Numbered from the stretch's first letter, positions 1-9,087 are shown. The stretch is DNA of 64,000 nt from Nostoc sp. NMS8 (GCF_017115045.1 NZ_JABXKK010000050.1:203200-267199); one strand, 5' to 3'. Made by a program: numbers and translations. Notes: generated from the sequence alone by a model not told the origin.

Positions 1-120
1 ATGATATAGGGTTTGTAATTTCTCTAGCAGCCGTTCACCGTCGCTTTTCGCAACATCCTGTTTTGTCTGATGACTACTTCCACAGATTGTGCAGACAAAT
101 ATAATGTGTTGTTGATTCAT
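1..120 (-). CDS. DUF1636-like predicted metal-binding protein, N-terminal part only (runs off the window)
   Basis: The minus strand from an ATG at 120 stays open for 40 codons to the window edge. The peptide begins MNQQHIIFVCTICGSS and continues into a GERLLEKLQTL helix. A short strand ending in CxxC followed by G-x-R-L-L is the look of the DUF1636 family (small proteins annotated as predicted metal-binding or [2Fe-2S] ferredoxin-like). It lies downstream of, and in the same direction as, cbtB and the Met/His-rich membrane protein, which fits a metal-handling unit. No strong ribosome binding site is visible. The family call rests on 40 residues only. Confidence 0.55.
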   Translation of the reverse strand, partial: MNQQHIIFVCTICGSSHQTKQDVAKSDGERLLEKLQTLYH

Positions 121-160
121 AGATAAATTGCAGGGTTCAATTTCTCATCCTGTGTCTATA

Positions 161-201
161 AAAATTCATGTCGAACACTCAATGTATCCGACATGAATTT
201 T
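161..201. terminator. Perfect 13-bp inverted repeat, probable bidirectional terminator or small palindromic repeat
   Basis: The arm AAAATTCATGTCG (161-173) is matched exactly by CGACATGAATTTT (189-201) across a 15-nt loop. It lies about 75 nt past the stop codon of the 275-1486 gene and before the DUF1636 start. The A/T-rich foot of the stem could end transcription from either side, or limit read-through to the DUF1636 gene. Confidence 0.5.
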
Positions 202-274
202 AGGCAATCAGCCTGTTTGGTCATTGGTGAAGAAACTCAGGGCAAATGTATTTACAACCGAGGTCGATACTGAC

Positions 275-1486
275 TTACGAAACACTACGCTTCCAAGTCA
301 ACCCGGTGCGCGGAGTCTGCCTGTGTCGCAGCCACAGTCCTAGCAACAAACCAATTACCACAATTCCGGTGAAATAAGTCAGCGAAATCAACCGAACAGC
401 CATCGGCGGAGCGACACCTTCAACTGGAATATTCTCTGCTACTTGGAATGGCTGAAATTGCTCTTTTGCGTTTGCTTGCGGCGCGACCTCGACAACAACG
501 CTATGGGGGGCACCGTCAAAAAATTCCTGCTCCCACGCTAATTTTCCGTTGCTGTCTGGAGTCCCCTGATAAGCAAATGCCACCCAATTATTTTCGAGTT
601 GGGTGGTTGTTACCTTCAACACTACATCTGTTACAGGTTGGCTGGTTTTAGGATCGCTGACGCTAACCTGCAATTTGGCAGGTTGACCCACCGTTGCACT
701 TTTGTCACCCGATAATTGCATATAAAGTCCTTGAGACTGCAATTTAGCGGGTTTACCAGAGGACGGAATTTCTTCTCCCATACCTGGCATCGACATGTGC
801 GATTCGGCAAGTTCAGCGCTGATATTGACGAATAGGAGTGCAGCGATCGCTACTACAATTAATCCACTCAACAATAATCGCACCCGTTGCGGGGCAATTT
901 CTCCCGGTTGAATCGCTTGTTTGCCCCCAATTACCCAACCTCCTAGTAGTCCAACTGCCAGCAAAATTACAACCAGTATCCCAAAGTAGCGAAACTTTAA
1001 GGGATTTTCCGGCAGTGTCAGCGTCAGAGTTTGCTGAATCGGCTCAAACGCATTGGCAACAAGCGGAGTAACTGCTAGCTGGAGTTGATACGTTCCCCGG
1101 ATCGGCAGGGTTTGTTGAACCTGCAACTGCCCTGTTGGGGCATTGCCCTCAATGTCCAGCAACTTTGTCCCTTCGACGATCGGAAAATCTGTTGTGAACC
1201 AGGGGTTTTTACCAGGGGTGAACAATTGCAAGTGGATTTTGGCATCCTTTAAAGATTGCCCTTGAGCATCGAAGGCTTGGAGCATCAGCTGCACTGGCGG
1301 ATTGTAATGCCCCGATCCCAACACTGTAGTGGCTTCAGCCTCAAGAGGTCGAACCTGATTAATCGGTGGATTAGTTGTTAGCCGCACCGATGGTTGAGGG
1401 GATTGGGCAAGTCCGATCCAACCATACAGGATAATTCCGATCGCGCAAATCGCACCGATCGGCTTAGACCACTTAAATAAGGTCAT
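275..1486 (-). CDS. Membrane protein with two extracytoplasmic beta-sandwich-like domains and a Met/His-rich stretch, function unknown
   Basis: 403 residues. Visible layout: N-terminal signal anchor (about 10-27), an extracytoplasmic domain (about 35-160), two close membrane segments (about 166-190 and 203-222), a stretch SHMSMPGMGEE rich in Met and His (about 230-240) of the kind that binds Cu, Ag or Co in export and uptake proteins, a second domain (about 255-350) that resembles YtkA/FixH-type small beta domains, and a C-terminal membrane segment (about 365-387). It follows cbtB by 38 nt on the same strand and precedes a DUF1636 gene, so a role in metal uptake or sensing at the membrane is an inference from context. 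I do not recognise a named family for the whole protein. Confidence 0.75.
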   Translation of the reverse strand: MTLFKWSKPIGAICAIGIILYGWIGLAQSPQPSVRLTTNPPINQVRPLEAEATTVLGSGHYNPPVQLMLQAFDAQGQSLKDAKIHLQLFTPGKNPWFTTDFPIVEGTKLLDIEGNAPTGQLQVQQTLPIRGTYQLQLAVTPLVANAFEPIQQTLTLTLPENPLKFRYFGILVVILLAVGLLGGWVIGGKQAIQPGEIAPQRVRLLLSGLIVVAIAALLFVNISAELAESHMSMPGMGEEIPSSGKPAKLQSQGLYMQLSGDKSATVGQPAKLQVSVSDPKTSQPVTDVVLKVTTTQLENNWVAFAYQGTPDSNGKLAWEQEFFDGAPHSVVVEVAPQANAKEQFQPFQVAENIPVEGVAPPMAVRLISLTYFTGIVVIGLLLGLWLRHRQTPRTGLTWKRSVS

Positions 1487-1524
1487 TTGATTTCTTCACT
1501 CCTGCTAATCATTGACTCAATCAA

Positions 1525-1716
1525 CTAATGGCAACTCACCATCAATGTGTGGTGACGCAGAGTATGAGTTGTGTCATGGATAGCGGGGTATGTAGTGAAA
1601 TAAATTGTCCACAGAGTCAAAGAACACAGTGCAATATAGAGCGCAGATTGTACAGGCACTGATAGCACTTGACTGGTGACTTTTTGCTGGATCGAACTAG
1701 AAGATTGAACTGTCAT
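1525..1716 (-). CDS. cbtB: CbtB-type cobalt transporter subunit (63 aa)
   Basis: The start is taken at the ATG at 1716, giving MTVQSSSSIQQK, because GAGG lies 6 nt upstream; a longer frame back to 1830 has no such site. The protein has a single membrane segment (about 22-40) and a His-rich tail, HDTTHTLRHHTLMVSCH, which is the hallmark of CbtB: a one-span protein with C-terminal metal-binding histidines, normally paired with CbtA for B12-linked cobalt uptake. No CbtA is seen here; the next gene is a different membrane protein. I saw no cobalamin riboswitch upstream of this gene, although one is present before cobG. Confidence 0.85.
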   Translation of the reverse strand: MTVQSSSSIQQKVTSQVLSVPVQSALYIALCSLTLWTIYFTTYPAIHDTTHTLRHHTLMVSCH

Positions 1717-2093
1717 TTTGTACCTCGCATTAATGGTTGATTCGGCAAGCATTCTGACTTTTACACTCAGCAGTGAACGGTAAATGACTGAAAACAGATG
1801 AATAAGACTCTGTATGAGCCGTCTTAGCATACTGAGCCAGCTATTTCGTTTTCACTCATGAAAATTACTTATATTGACATAGACGTAAGGTTTAGTAAAA
1901 CCTATCTAAATGACAAGGGTATTGCAATCTCATGTCAAAAGTGTGACTAACTGGACGGTCGCACTCAGAAAGAATTCCCTAGACAAGCCAATTAGGGATT
2001 AGCAAAAAAATTTAGGACTGGGATCGCATCTGCTGCCCTTTAGGTTTTATCCTAAAAAAGTGTTAGCTAAAACCTGCAAAAGGAAATCTACCT

Positions 2094-3548
2094 GTGAAGA
2101 AAACTTTGTTTCTCAGTCCTCCTTCCTTTGATGGATTTGATGGTGGCGCAGGTTCTCGATACCAAGCCAAGCGTGAAATTACCTCTTTCTGGTATCCGAC
2201 ATGGCTGGCACAACCCGCAGCCCTTGTACCTGGTAGCAAGCTGATTGATGCACCCCCACACGAGCAAACAGTTGAAGATGTCATCGAAATTGCTCAAGAT
2301 TACGAGCTAATTATCATGCACACCAGTACGCCTTCACTGCTTAATGATGTAAAGTGTGCCGAGACAATTAAAGCTCAAAACCCTGATGTTAAGATTGGCT
2401 TGATTGGAGCGCACGTAGCAGTCTTACCAGAACAGACGTTGCTGGAAAACCCAATCATTGACTTTGTGTGTCGTCACGAATTTGACTATACCTGCAAAGA
2501 AATCGCAGAGGGTAAATCTTGGGAAGAAATCACAGGTTTAAGCTACCGCGATCGCCAGGGTAATATACGTCATAATGAAGACCGCCCCTTGATTCACGAT
2601 TGGGATTCGATGCCTAGTGTCTTGCCGATTTATCACCGTAATTTAGATATTACTAAATACTTTATTGGCTACTTGCTGCATCCATACATTTCCTTTTACA
2701 CTGGGCGGGGTTGTCCAGCAAAATGTACCTTCTGCCTTTGGCCGCAAACAATTGGTGGACATTTATACCGTACTAAAAGCCCCGAAGCAGTTGGGCGCGA
2801 GATGGAAGAAGCCAAAGCCATCTTCGGCGACAAGGTGCGAGAATACATGTTTGATGACGATACTTTTACTATAGACAAACAGCGTGCGATCGCAATTAGC
2901 GAACATCTGCGGCGACTCAAACTGACTTGGAGTTGTAACGCCCGTGCAAATCTGGATTATGACACCCTCAAAAAACTACGCGATAACGGCTTACGCCTAC
3001 TTTTGGTAGGATTTGAATCTGGCAATCAGCAAATTTTAGATGGCATTAAGAAAGGAATCAAGCTGGAAGTAGCGCGCAAGTTTATGGAAAATTGTCATAA
3101 ACTTGGCATTACCGTACATGGCACATTTATCATTGGTTTACCCGACGAAACGCCACAAACAATTGAAGAAACAGTCCGGTTTGCTTGCGAGATTAGTCCT
3201 CATACAATTCAGGTTTCGATTGCCGCTCCCTATCCTGGAACAGAACTTTATCGTCAAGCACAAGAAAATAATTGGTTTAGCAACAGTTCCTTAGTTGCTA
3301 GTTCAGGAATTCAAATGTCTACGCTGCAATATCCAAATCTCTCCAGTGCTGAGATTGAAGATGCAGTTGAGAAGATGTATCGTAAGTTTTACTTCCGTCC
3401 CAGAGCGATTATCCCAATTGTTGGTGAAATGCTCATCGATCCTCAAATGTTAGTACGCCGCTTGCGTGAAGGGCGGGAATTTTTCTCATACTTGAAAGAC
3501 CGTCGCACTCAAGCAACAGCGAAAGCAGAATCAGTAGTTGTTGGTTAG
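2094..3548 (+). CDS. hpnJ: Hopanoid B12-binding radical SAM protein HpnJ
   Basis: 484 residues from a GTG start with AGGA about 10 nt upstream. The N-terminal part (about 1-140) has the Rossmann-like B12-binding fold of class B radical SAM enzymes, and the cluster motif CxxxCxxC is at C207, C211 and C214 (GRGCPAKCTFC). HpnJ acts with HpnI and HpnK, both immediately downstream, in converting bacteriohopanetetrol glucosamine to the cyclitol ether, as shown genetically in Burkholderia. The full length and the neighbours make the assignment firm. Spacing to hpnK is 77 nt, so co-transcription is likely. Confidence 0.9.
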   Translation: MKKTLFLSPPSFDGFDGGAGSRYQAKREITSFWYPTWLAQPAALVPGSKLIDAPPHEQTVEDVIEIAQDYELIIMHTSTPSLLNDVKCAETIKAQNPDVKIGLIGAHVAVLPEQTLLENPIIDFVCRHEFDYTCKEIAEGKSWEEITGLSYRDRQGNIRHNEDRPLIHDWDSMPSVLPIYHRNLDITKYFIGYLLHPYISFYTGRGCPAKCTFCLWPQTIGGHLYRTKSPEAVGREMEEAKAIFGDKVREYMFDDDTFTIDKQRAIAISEHLRRLKLTWSCNARANLDYDTLKKLRDNGLRLLLVGFESGNQQILDGIKKGIKLEVARKFMENCHKLGITVHGTFIIGLPDETPQTIEETVRFACEISPHTIQVSIAAPYPGTELYRQAQENNWFSNSSLVASSGIQMSTLQYPNLSSAEIEDAVEKMYRKFYFRPRAIIPIVGEMLIDPQMLVRRLREGREFFSYLKDRRTQATAKAESVVVG

Positions 3549-3625
3549 TTGTTCATTTTGAATTTTGGATTGGATCAGCGTCAGTCTAACTCAATACCTC
3601 AATTATCAGAAAAAATATAGAATAT

Positions 3626-4534
3626 ATGCCAGCACAACGTTTCGCCATCATCAATGGTGATGACTTTGGTTTTTCTGAAGGAGTTAATCAAGCAATTATC
3701 AAAGCACACAAAGAAGGAGTGCTAACTAGTACCAGCCTGATGGTGAGCGCTGATGCTGCAAAAGAGGCTATCAACTTGGCAAAGTCCAATCCAAATTTGG
3801 CTGTTGGACTACATCTTGTGTTGATATGTGGACGTTCTGTTTTACCGCCAGAGCAAATTCCCCATTTAGTTGACAAACAAGGTAACTTTTCCAATAGTCC
3901 ATTTTTCGCCGGGTTGCGCTATCAATTTGTTAAGGAAGCCCGTCAAGAACTGCGACAAGAAATTCGCGCTCAGTTACAAAAATACCGTTCTACTGGTTTG
4001 CCTCTTTCTCATGTGGATGGACATTTGCATTTACATGTCCATCCGGTTGTCTTGCGTATTTTAGTTGACTTGGCACCAGAATTTGATATTAAAGTTATTC
4101 GTCTTCCCAGTGAGGAATTGGGGATGACCTTGAGAGTTAATCGCAGTCATCTATTGACAAAGCTAGTTTGGTCAGGAGTATTTGGCAGACTACGCCGCTA
4201 TGGTGAGAAGCTGCTTGAGTCTCAAGGTATTAGTTTTACTCAAAGAGTTTATGGCTTATTGCAAACTGGTGGCATTACAGAGGAATATTTACTTGGGTTG
4301 ATACCCCAAATTCAGGCAAATTTGGTAGAGATTTACTCTCATCCAGCGATGCCTACGGCGAGCAACTCTTGGAGAGGCAACGCCAACGCAATTAACGGCG
4401 ATTCTTTAAATGAAGAACTAGGGACGGGTGAAGCAGAACTTGCTGCCTTGTTAAGTAGTAAGGTACGCGAAGCGCTGCTGAATAATGGCTTTGAAATTAC
4501 CAACCACCATTTTCTATCCGAACGCACCATCTAA
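3626..4534 (+). CDS. hpnK: Hopanoid biosynthesis deacetylase HpnK (YdjC/ChbG family)
   Basis: 302 residues. YdjC-family metal site motifs are all visible: NGDDFG (10-15), GLHL (61-64) and SHVDGHLHLHVHP (128-140). In the pathway HpnK removes the acetyl group from bacteriohopanetetrol-N-acetylglucosamine made by HpnI. Near the C-terminus (about residues 241-255) the reading frame carries a copy of a dispersed palindromic repeat that adds AMPTASNSWRGNANA without breaking the frame. The catalytic motifs lie well before this insert, so the enzyme is probably active. Confidence 0.9.
   Translation: MPAQRFAIINGDDFGFSEGVNQAIIKAHKEGVLTSTSLMVSADAAKEAINLAKSNPNLAVGLHLVLICGRSVLPPEQIPHLVDKQGNFSNSPFFAGLRYQFVKEARQELRQEIRAQLQKYRSTGLPLSHVDGHLHLHVHPVVLRILVDLAPEFDIKVIRLPSEELGMTLRVNRSHLLTKLVWSGVFGRLRRYGEKLLESQGISFTQRVYGLLQTGGITEEYLLGLIPQIQANLVEIYSHPAMPTASNSWRGNANAINGDSLNEELGTGEAELAALLSSKVREALLNNGFEITNHHFLSERTI
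4346..4390. repeat. Small dispersed palindromic repeat inserted in hpnK
   Basis: The stretch beginning GCGATGCCTACGGCGAGC and ending CGCCAACGC belongs to a repeat family seen elsewhere here: around 30920-30955, 59817-59850 and, inside the prfB pseudogene, 62990-63020. The shared core is GCGATGCCTACGGC plus GGCTACGCCTACGC. It is in frame with hpnK. Confidence 0.7.
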
Positions 4535-4768
4535 ATTTGATTTTCCAAAATCTTTAATTAATGATAATTAATCCTAAAACTGTCTGTGCTTCATTCAGAT
4601 AGTTTCGGAAATAATTAAGCCAGCTAAAAATATTTCGTGAAAATTTAAAAGTAAAATTTCTCTAAAGTAATCACTTTGTCATCCCAATTTCATTTAACCT
4701 ACATAAAAAAATCTTAAACTTATCGGCAAGGAATCTGGAAAATGCTAATGTTACCCGCCTGCTAATCA

Positions 4769-5986
4769 ATGTTTATGTTTGTATCTACCTTCGTAACAAA
4801 TATTCACCTGGTTTTCATTGATTTATTACTAGTTTTATGCGTTTCATCGGTCTGGTTTTATTGCTATGCAATTTATGCAGCAATCACTTTTTTTGCTGCT
4901 CCCCAGCCAATTGATCTAGATTTCCACCCACCTGTTAGTATCCTCAAACCCATTTGTGGACTTGATAGTGATACTTATAAAAACCTAGCCTCATTTTGTC
5001 AGCAGGACTATCCAGAATATCAAATTATCTTTGCAGTACAAAACTCTCAAGATCCTTGCATAGAGGTTGTAGAGAAAATCATCCACAATTTTTCAGATTT
5101 GGATATTTTGCTGATTGTAAGCGATCGCGTCATTGGTACAAACCTCAAAGTTAGCAACTTGGCCAATGCCGCAGACAAAGCTAAATACGAAATTCTAGTC
5201 CTTGCTGATAGCGACATCAGAGTTGGAAGAGACTATTTGCAAAGAGTTGTCCAACCGTTGCAAGACGAAAGCGTGGGTGTAGTCACTTGTATGTATCGCT
5301 CCTCAGCTAAAGGATGGATATCGACATTAGAGGCTATTATTACTACGACTGAGTTTCATGCTGGAGTTTTTGTCAGTAATCTTAAGGAAAATGGTGTAAA
5401 ATATGCTTTTGGTTCCACCATTGTCATCCCTAAAAAAGTACTAGAAGCCATCGGTGGATTTGAAGCGATCGCTGATTATCTGGCAGATGATTTCCAACTC
5501 GGCTATCTACCTGTACAAGCAGGTTACAAAGTTGTGCTTTCCGACTACATAGTTGAACATGTACAGATAAGCAACAATTTAGTTGATGCTCTCAGGCGAC
5601 AGATTCGTTGGGCGCGTGGTAAACGAGTTTCTCGTCCTTGGGGTTATTTAGGACTCATTTTTACCTATGGTGTCGTTACCAGCTTGCTGCTACTGATTAC
5701 TACTGATGCTTCAATAGTAGGATGGTTAGGACTATGTATCTGTTGGGCAACAAGATTACTGATGGCTTGGATCGTTGGTACTATTAGTTTGAAAGATCCA
5801 ATAGTCAAAAAATTTCTGTGGCTCGTTCCTGGGTGCGACTTGTTAAGCTTTGTTATTTGGTGTTTTGGCTTTATTGGCAACACTATAGAGTGGCGTGGGC
5901 AGCACCTAAAGCTAACTAAAGATGGAAAACTATTATTACAAGAAGATAAAAGTTATCAATTATCAATTAAGGTTTTGACTAGTTAG
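4769..5986 (+). CDS. hpnI: Hopanoid glycosyltransferase HpnI (ceramide glucosyltransferase-like, GT2/GT21)
   Basis: 405 residues. An N-terminal membrane segment (about 12-36) is followed by a processive-type glycosyltransferase domain with D147-S-D149, D240-D241-F and the R-R-Q-I-R-W motif (276-281) typical of GT21 enzymes, then C-terminal membrane segments (about 297-370). HpnI transfers N-acetylglucosamine to bacteriohopanetetrol, the first step before HpnK and HpnJ. The order hpnJ-hpnK-hpnI supports the identification. Two possible starts (M1 and M3) are close together and neither has a clear ribosome binding site. The 234-nt gap before it is A/T rich with nothing recognised. Confidence 0.88.
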   Translation: MFMFVSTFVTNIHLVFIDLLLVLCVSSVWFYCYAIYAAITFFAAPQPIDLDFHPPVSILKPICGLDSDTYKNLASFCQQDYPEYQIIFAVQNSQDPCIEVVEKIIHNFSDLDILLIVSDRVIGTNLKVSNLANAADKAKYEILVLADSDIRVGRDYLQRVVQPLQDESVGVVTCMYRSSAKGWISTLEAIITTTEFHAGVFVSNLKENGVKYAFGSTIVIPKKVLEAIGGFEAIADYLADDFQLGYLPVQAGYKVVLSDYIVEHVQISNNLVDALRRQIRWARGKRVSRPWGYLGLIFTYGVVTSLLLLITTDASIVGWLGLCICWATRLLMAWIVGTISLKDPIVKKFLWLVPGCDLLSFVIWCFGFIGNTIEWRGQHLKLTKDGKLLLQEDKSYQLSIKVLTS

Positions 5987-6024
5987 TTATAGCAGTTCCA
6001 TTCAGATGTGCATATCGCGATGTG

Positions 6025-6051
6025 TAAGGGCACGGCATTGCCGTGCCCTTA
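6025..6051. repeat. Perfect 13-bp inverted repeat (terminator-like)
   Basis: TAAGGGCACGGCA at 6025-6037 is followed after one base by its exact reverse complement at 6039-6051. It sits between convergent hpnI and the oprB-type porin gene and could terminate both. GC-rich palindromes of this kind are also dispersed repeats in Nostoc-like genomes. Confidence 0.6.
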
Positions 6052-6117
6052 CGAATGTACTCACGCACATTCATCCCACGCTCCGTCTAGTGAGGCGTGG
6101 GACTTCTGCTATTAGAG

Positions 6118-7731
6118 TTAAAAATCGAAGGTTGTACGAAGTACACCCACATACTGCGTATCATTTCTGCTGTCATTTTCTGGGTTGAGAATCACCCAAA
6201 AGCCAGGAGTAACTGAAATATTGTCGTTCAGACGGTAACGATAAAATGCTTCGATATGATAAGCGTTGTTTCGTTCTTGACGGACATCACTGTTAGAGAC
6301 ATGCGGTGGTATACCAAAGAGAATTCCTGGCAGATTGCCTCTACCACCCACATCGGGAAACGACACACCAATCGCCCCAAACCAGACATTGGCATTGTCA
6401 CCATTGTTCACAAATAGAGAATCTGTTCCACCCCTACCATTAGAAATATCACTCACACCAGAACTCTTGGCATTTGCCCAAATATATCCACCCCAAGCGT
6501 GGACTTGGAAATTTGGGGAGAAGCGATAGTATCCCTGTGTGCCGACAATATCGTTGGAAGTAGCAATGTTGTTGCCAAAGGGAGCGTTTGACAAGACGCT
6601 ACCTGTCCCAGCGGAGAGATCGATTACTCCAGCAGGGGTATAGCCATGAGAATAGGCAACACCTATCGCTCCTTGCTTACCGTAATAGGCTAAATGCGCT
6701 AGGGCATTGTAGCCACCATCAAACAAGCCGTTGCTCCCCGATGGCACATTGGGATTGTTTGCTAAATAGCCTAAGGTGAGAACCAAGTCTTTGGTGATGT
6801 TCCAGTTAGCGGCTGCACCACCACCACCTCGCCGGAATAAGGGACTGTATGATCCAAAAAGTGAGGGAACCCCATTGCCGTCGTCAGCAATTGTGGGGGG
6901 AGTGACGGTGGTTGAAATGTCGGTGTAACCAATGCCTGTAGGCCCAACAACGAAGTTAAGGGATTCACTGACTGGGAAGTAATAACGGATGTGGGGGACA
7001 ATAAGTGTCTCGTTGCTGTCATAATCGAAGTTCAGGCGTGTCATCCCTGTGCCTGTGGCTGCGGCAATTTGGCTTGCACCATTGGAATTCGCAAAGTTGC
7101 CAAACTCTAGCCGGACTCGCAATAAATCTTTGCCAGTGAAACTGCTCTCAAAGTTGAGACGACCCCGATTTGCAAAGTAGATGCGGGATTCATCATCTTC
7201 GCCACCTACTCTATTACCAAAGCTATCACTAATGGCGGTAATAATTTGAGCATTCAACCTAGTAGTAGTGGAAAACTGCTGCGCCTCCAATGTTGCTGTA
7301 TGCGCCTCTACGGTATCTACTCGTCCACGCAGAGTTGTTAGTTCTGTGGCAAAGTCTTGCTGCAACTTTTGCAGCACTGCCAAATCTTGCTTATTAACTA
7401 AATCGCTAGTAGCTGTGGCAATTAACTCATTAATCCGATCCAAACAAGCATTTAAACCTGCGGCAAACTCATAACGGCTTAAAGCACGGTTCCCGCGATA
7501 GGTAGAATTGGGATAACCTGCAATACAGCCGTAGCGTTCCACCAGCGATTGCAATGCACCAAATGCCCAATCGGTTGGTTGTACATCAGAAAACTGAGAA
7601 ACAGAAGTGACTTGTCCCTGCAAACTCCTATTAGCATCTGCTGCATTCGGATCGTCTTCTGGAGGTGCTGCCCAAACTGCTGGAATTGCCAAAAATAGAA
7701 GAGAAAAGCTATAAAAAAGAGTTTTGATCAT
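6118..7731 (-). CDS. SLH-domain carbohydrate-selective porin, OprB family
   Basis: 537 residues. A signal peptide (1-21, ending VWAA) is followed by an SLH domain (about 45-105; FSDVQPTDWAFGALQSL) that anchors the protein to cell-wall polymers, a short coiled coil (about 105-155) and a C-terminal OprB beta-barrel ending in the terminal aromatic FDF expected of outer-membrane barrels. It would let sugars or polyols cross the outer membrane. It is the last gene of the minus-strand transport set (binding proteins, ABC, GlcP-like symporter, dehydrogenase), which supports a role in the same uptake path. Confidence 0.88.
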   Translation of the reverse strand: MIKTLFYSFSLLFLAIPAVWAAPPEDDPNAADANRSLQGQVTSVSQFSDVQPTDWAFGALQSLVERYGCIAGYPNSTYRGNRALSRYEFAAGLNACLDRINELIATATSDLVNKQDLAVLQKLQQDFATELTTLRGRVDTVEAHTATLEAQQFSTTTRLNAQIITAISDSFGNRVGGEDDESRIYFANRGRLNFESSFTGKDLLRVRLEFGNFANSNGASQIAAATGTGMTRLNFDYDSNETLIVPHIRYYFPVSESLNFVVGPTGIGYTDISTTVTPPTIADDGNGVPSLFGSYSPLFRRGGGGAAANWNITKDLVLTLGYLANNPNVPSGSNGLFDGGYNALAHLAYYGKQGAIGVAYSHGYTPAGVIDLSAGTGSVLSNAPFGNNIATSNDIVGTQGYYRFSPNFQVHAWGGYIWANAKSSGVSDISNGRGGTDSLFVNNGDNANVWFGAIGVSFPDVGGRGNLPGILFGIPPHVSNSDVRQERNNAYHIEAFYRYRLNDNISVTPGFWVILNPENDSRNDTQYVGVLRTTFDF

Positions 7732-7900
7732 TGGTTTATTAGTTGAAAATGGTTTAAATCTGACTTTGTAACGAAAGAGTACAAGAACCCCACCCCCAAC
7801 CCCCTCCCCGCAAGCGAGGAAGGGGCTAAGATGTACCTTGTATGATTAGGAAACGCTATATGAGCTAATCTACATATTTTGATTTGGGGTTTTAGGTCAC

Positions 7901-8947
7901 TTAAAGCAACGCTATGAGTTTTTGCTCATTGCTGCTTTTGATAGCCGCTTCTATAATTCGCATTACATTAATTCCGTCTTCGGCGGTAACAGCAATTGGC
8001 TGATTATTAACAATAGATTTATACACAGCATCGTAATAGCCTAAATAGCTACCCTGTGAACTTTTGACTTTTTCTCGAATTACTTTTGGGTCTTTTTCTG
8101 TATGCAGCAAGCCATATTCACTTTCCGGCTCTGTATACCAATCAAGTGTGTTGGGCTTCATACCCGCCACTAAATACTCTTCTTGCTTATCGGCTCTGCT
8201 TTTAAGAAAAGAACCCTTCGTGCCATGTATGATATAGGCTGGCGCAGGTTCACGCACAAGGAAGCTTGCTTTTAATTTGACGCGCAGTTTGTCGTAGTAT
8301 AGTATCAACTCAAAATAATCATCTACCTGCGATCGCATCCTAGTTATGCGGATGTCTGCAAAAATAGCATTAGGCATTCCAAATAGATGCAAAGCTTGGT
8401 CTATTAAGTGCGGCCCTAAATTATTTAATGTTCCTGCCCCCGGACTTGGAGCTTCTACGTGTTGTTTATGGCTGAGGGTTGGTTTATATCTTTGAAACTG
8501 AAATTCTGCTTCAATAATATCACCTAATAAGCCTTCTTGAACAATTTTTTTGACTGTTTTAAAATCACTATCCCACCTCCGGTTTTGATATACAGATAAT
8601 TTCTTTCCCTGTTTTTGTGCCAATTCTTTCAGGTTTTGTGCTTCTGCTACTGTTGTAGTAAATGCTTTTTCTACCACTACATGTTTATCTGCAAGCAATG
8701 CCTGTTTAGCATAATCGTAATGGGTATAAGTGGGTGTATTTACGACCACCAACATTACTTCTTTGTCTGCTAGCAACGCTTCTAAAGAAGGATAGCTTTT
8801 GACATCGGGATAATGTTCTTTTATCAGCTTTTTGCTTCTTTCCCAAGAACCTGCTAATTTAAATCCTGGATGCAAATCAATAAACGGCGCATGAAATACC
8901 ATGCCGGATAAACCAGAAGAACAAAGAGCCGTATTGATAGTTTCCAT
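7901..8947 (-). CDS. Gfo/Idh/MocA oxidoreductase, IolW (scyllo-inositol 2-dehydrogenase)-like
   Basis: 348 residues. From memory of Bacillus subtilis IolW (YvaA), the match runs the whole length: GLSGMVFHAPF near the N-terminus, SVYQNRRWDSDF, GTLNNLGPHLIDQALHLFGMP and the C-terminal VTAEDGINVMRIIEAA. IolW interconverts scyllo-inositol and scyllo-inosose with NADP(H). The usual E-K-P motif reads E-K-A here; the catalytic lysine is kept. It lies between the OprB porin and the GlcP-like symporter, in the same cluster as an inositol oxygenase, so an inositol-isomer substrate is likely but unproven. Other sugar dehydrogenation is possible. Confidence 0.75.
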   Translation of the reverse strand: METINTALCSSGLSGMVFHAPFIDLHPGFKLAGSWERSKKLIKEHYPDVKSYPSLEALLADKEVMLVVVNTPTYTHYDYAKQALLADKHVVVEKAFTTTVAEAQNLKELAQKQGKKLSVYQNRRWDSDFKTVKKIVQEGLLGDIIEAEFQFQRYKPTLSHKQHVEAPSPGAGTLNNLGPHLIDQALHLFGMPNAIFADIRITRMRSQVDDYFELILYYDKLRVKLKASFLVREPAPAYIIHGTKGSFLKSRADKQEEYLVAGMKPNTLDWYTEPESEYGLLHTEKDPKVIREKVKSSQGSYLGYYDAVYKSIVNNQPIAVTAEDGINVMRIIEAAIKSSNEQKLIALL

Positions 8948-9087
8948 CTTTTTCGTGATTGACTGAAGCGAGAGTTTTTATTTAGTTGTTGTCTAATATT
9001 TGTTTCCTGGATATATGATCGCAGGAGAGAGCAAGGGGAGAGAAAATACCTCTCCTCCTCTACAATTTACGAATTACGAATTACGAA

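Noticed and set aside
1717..2093. Possible cobalamin riboswitch before cbtB
   Set aside because: I looked for the GGTGAA, GACTG and B12-box order seen at 26400 and did not find it.
6006..6188. 60-residue plus-strand frame after hpnI
   Set aside because: It is made of a palindromic repeat and the antisense of the porin gene end.
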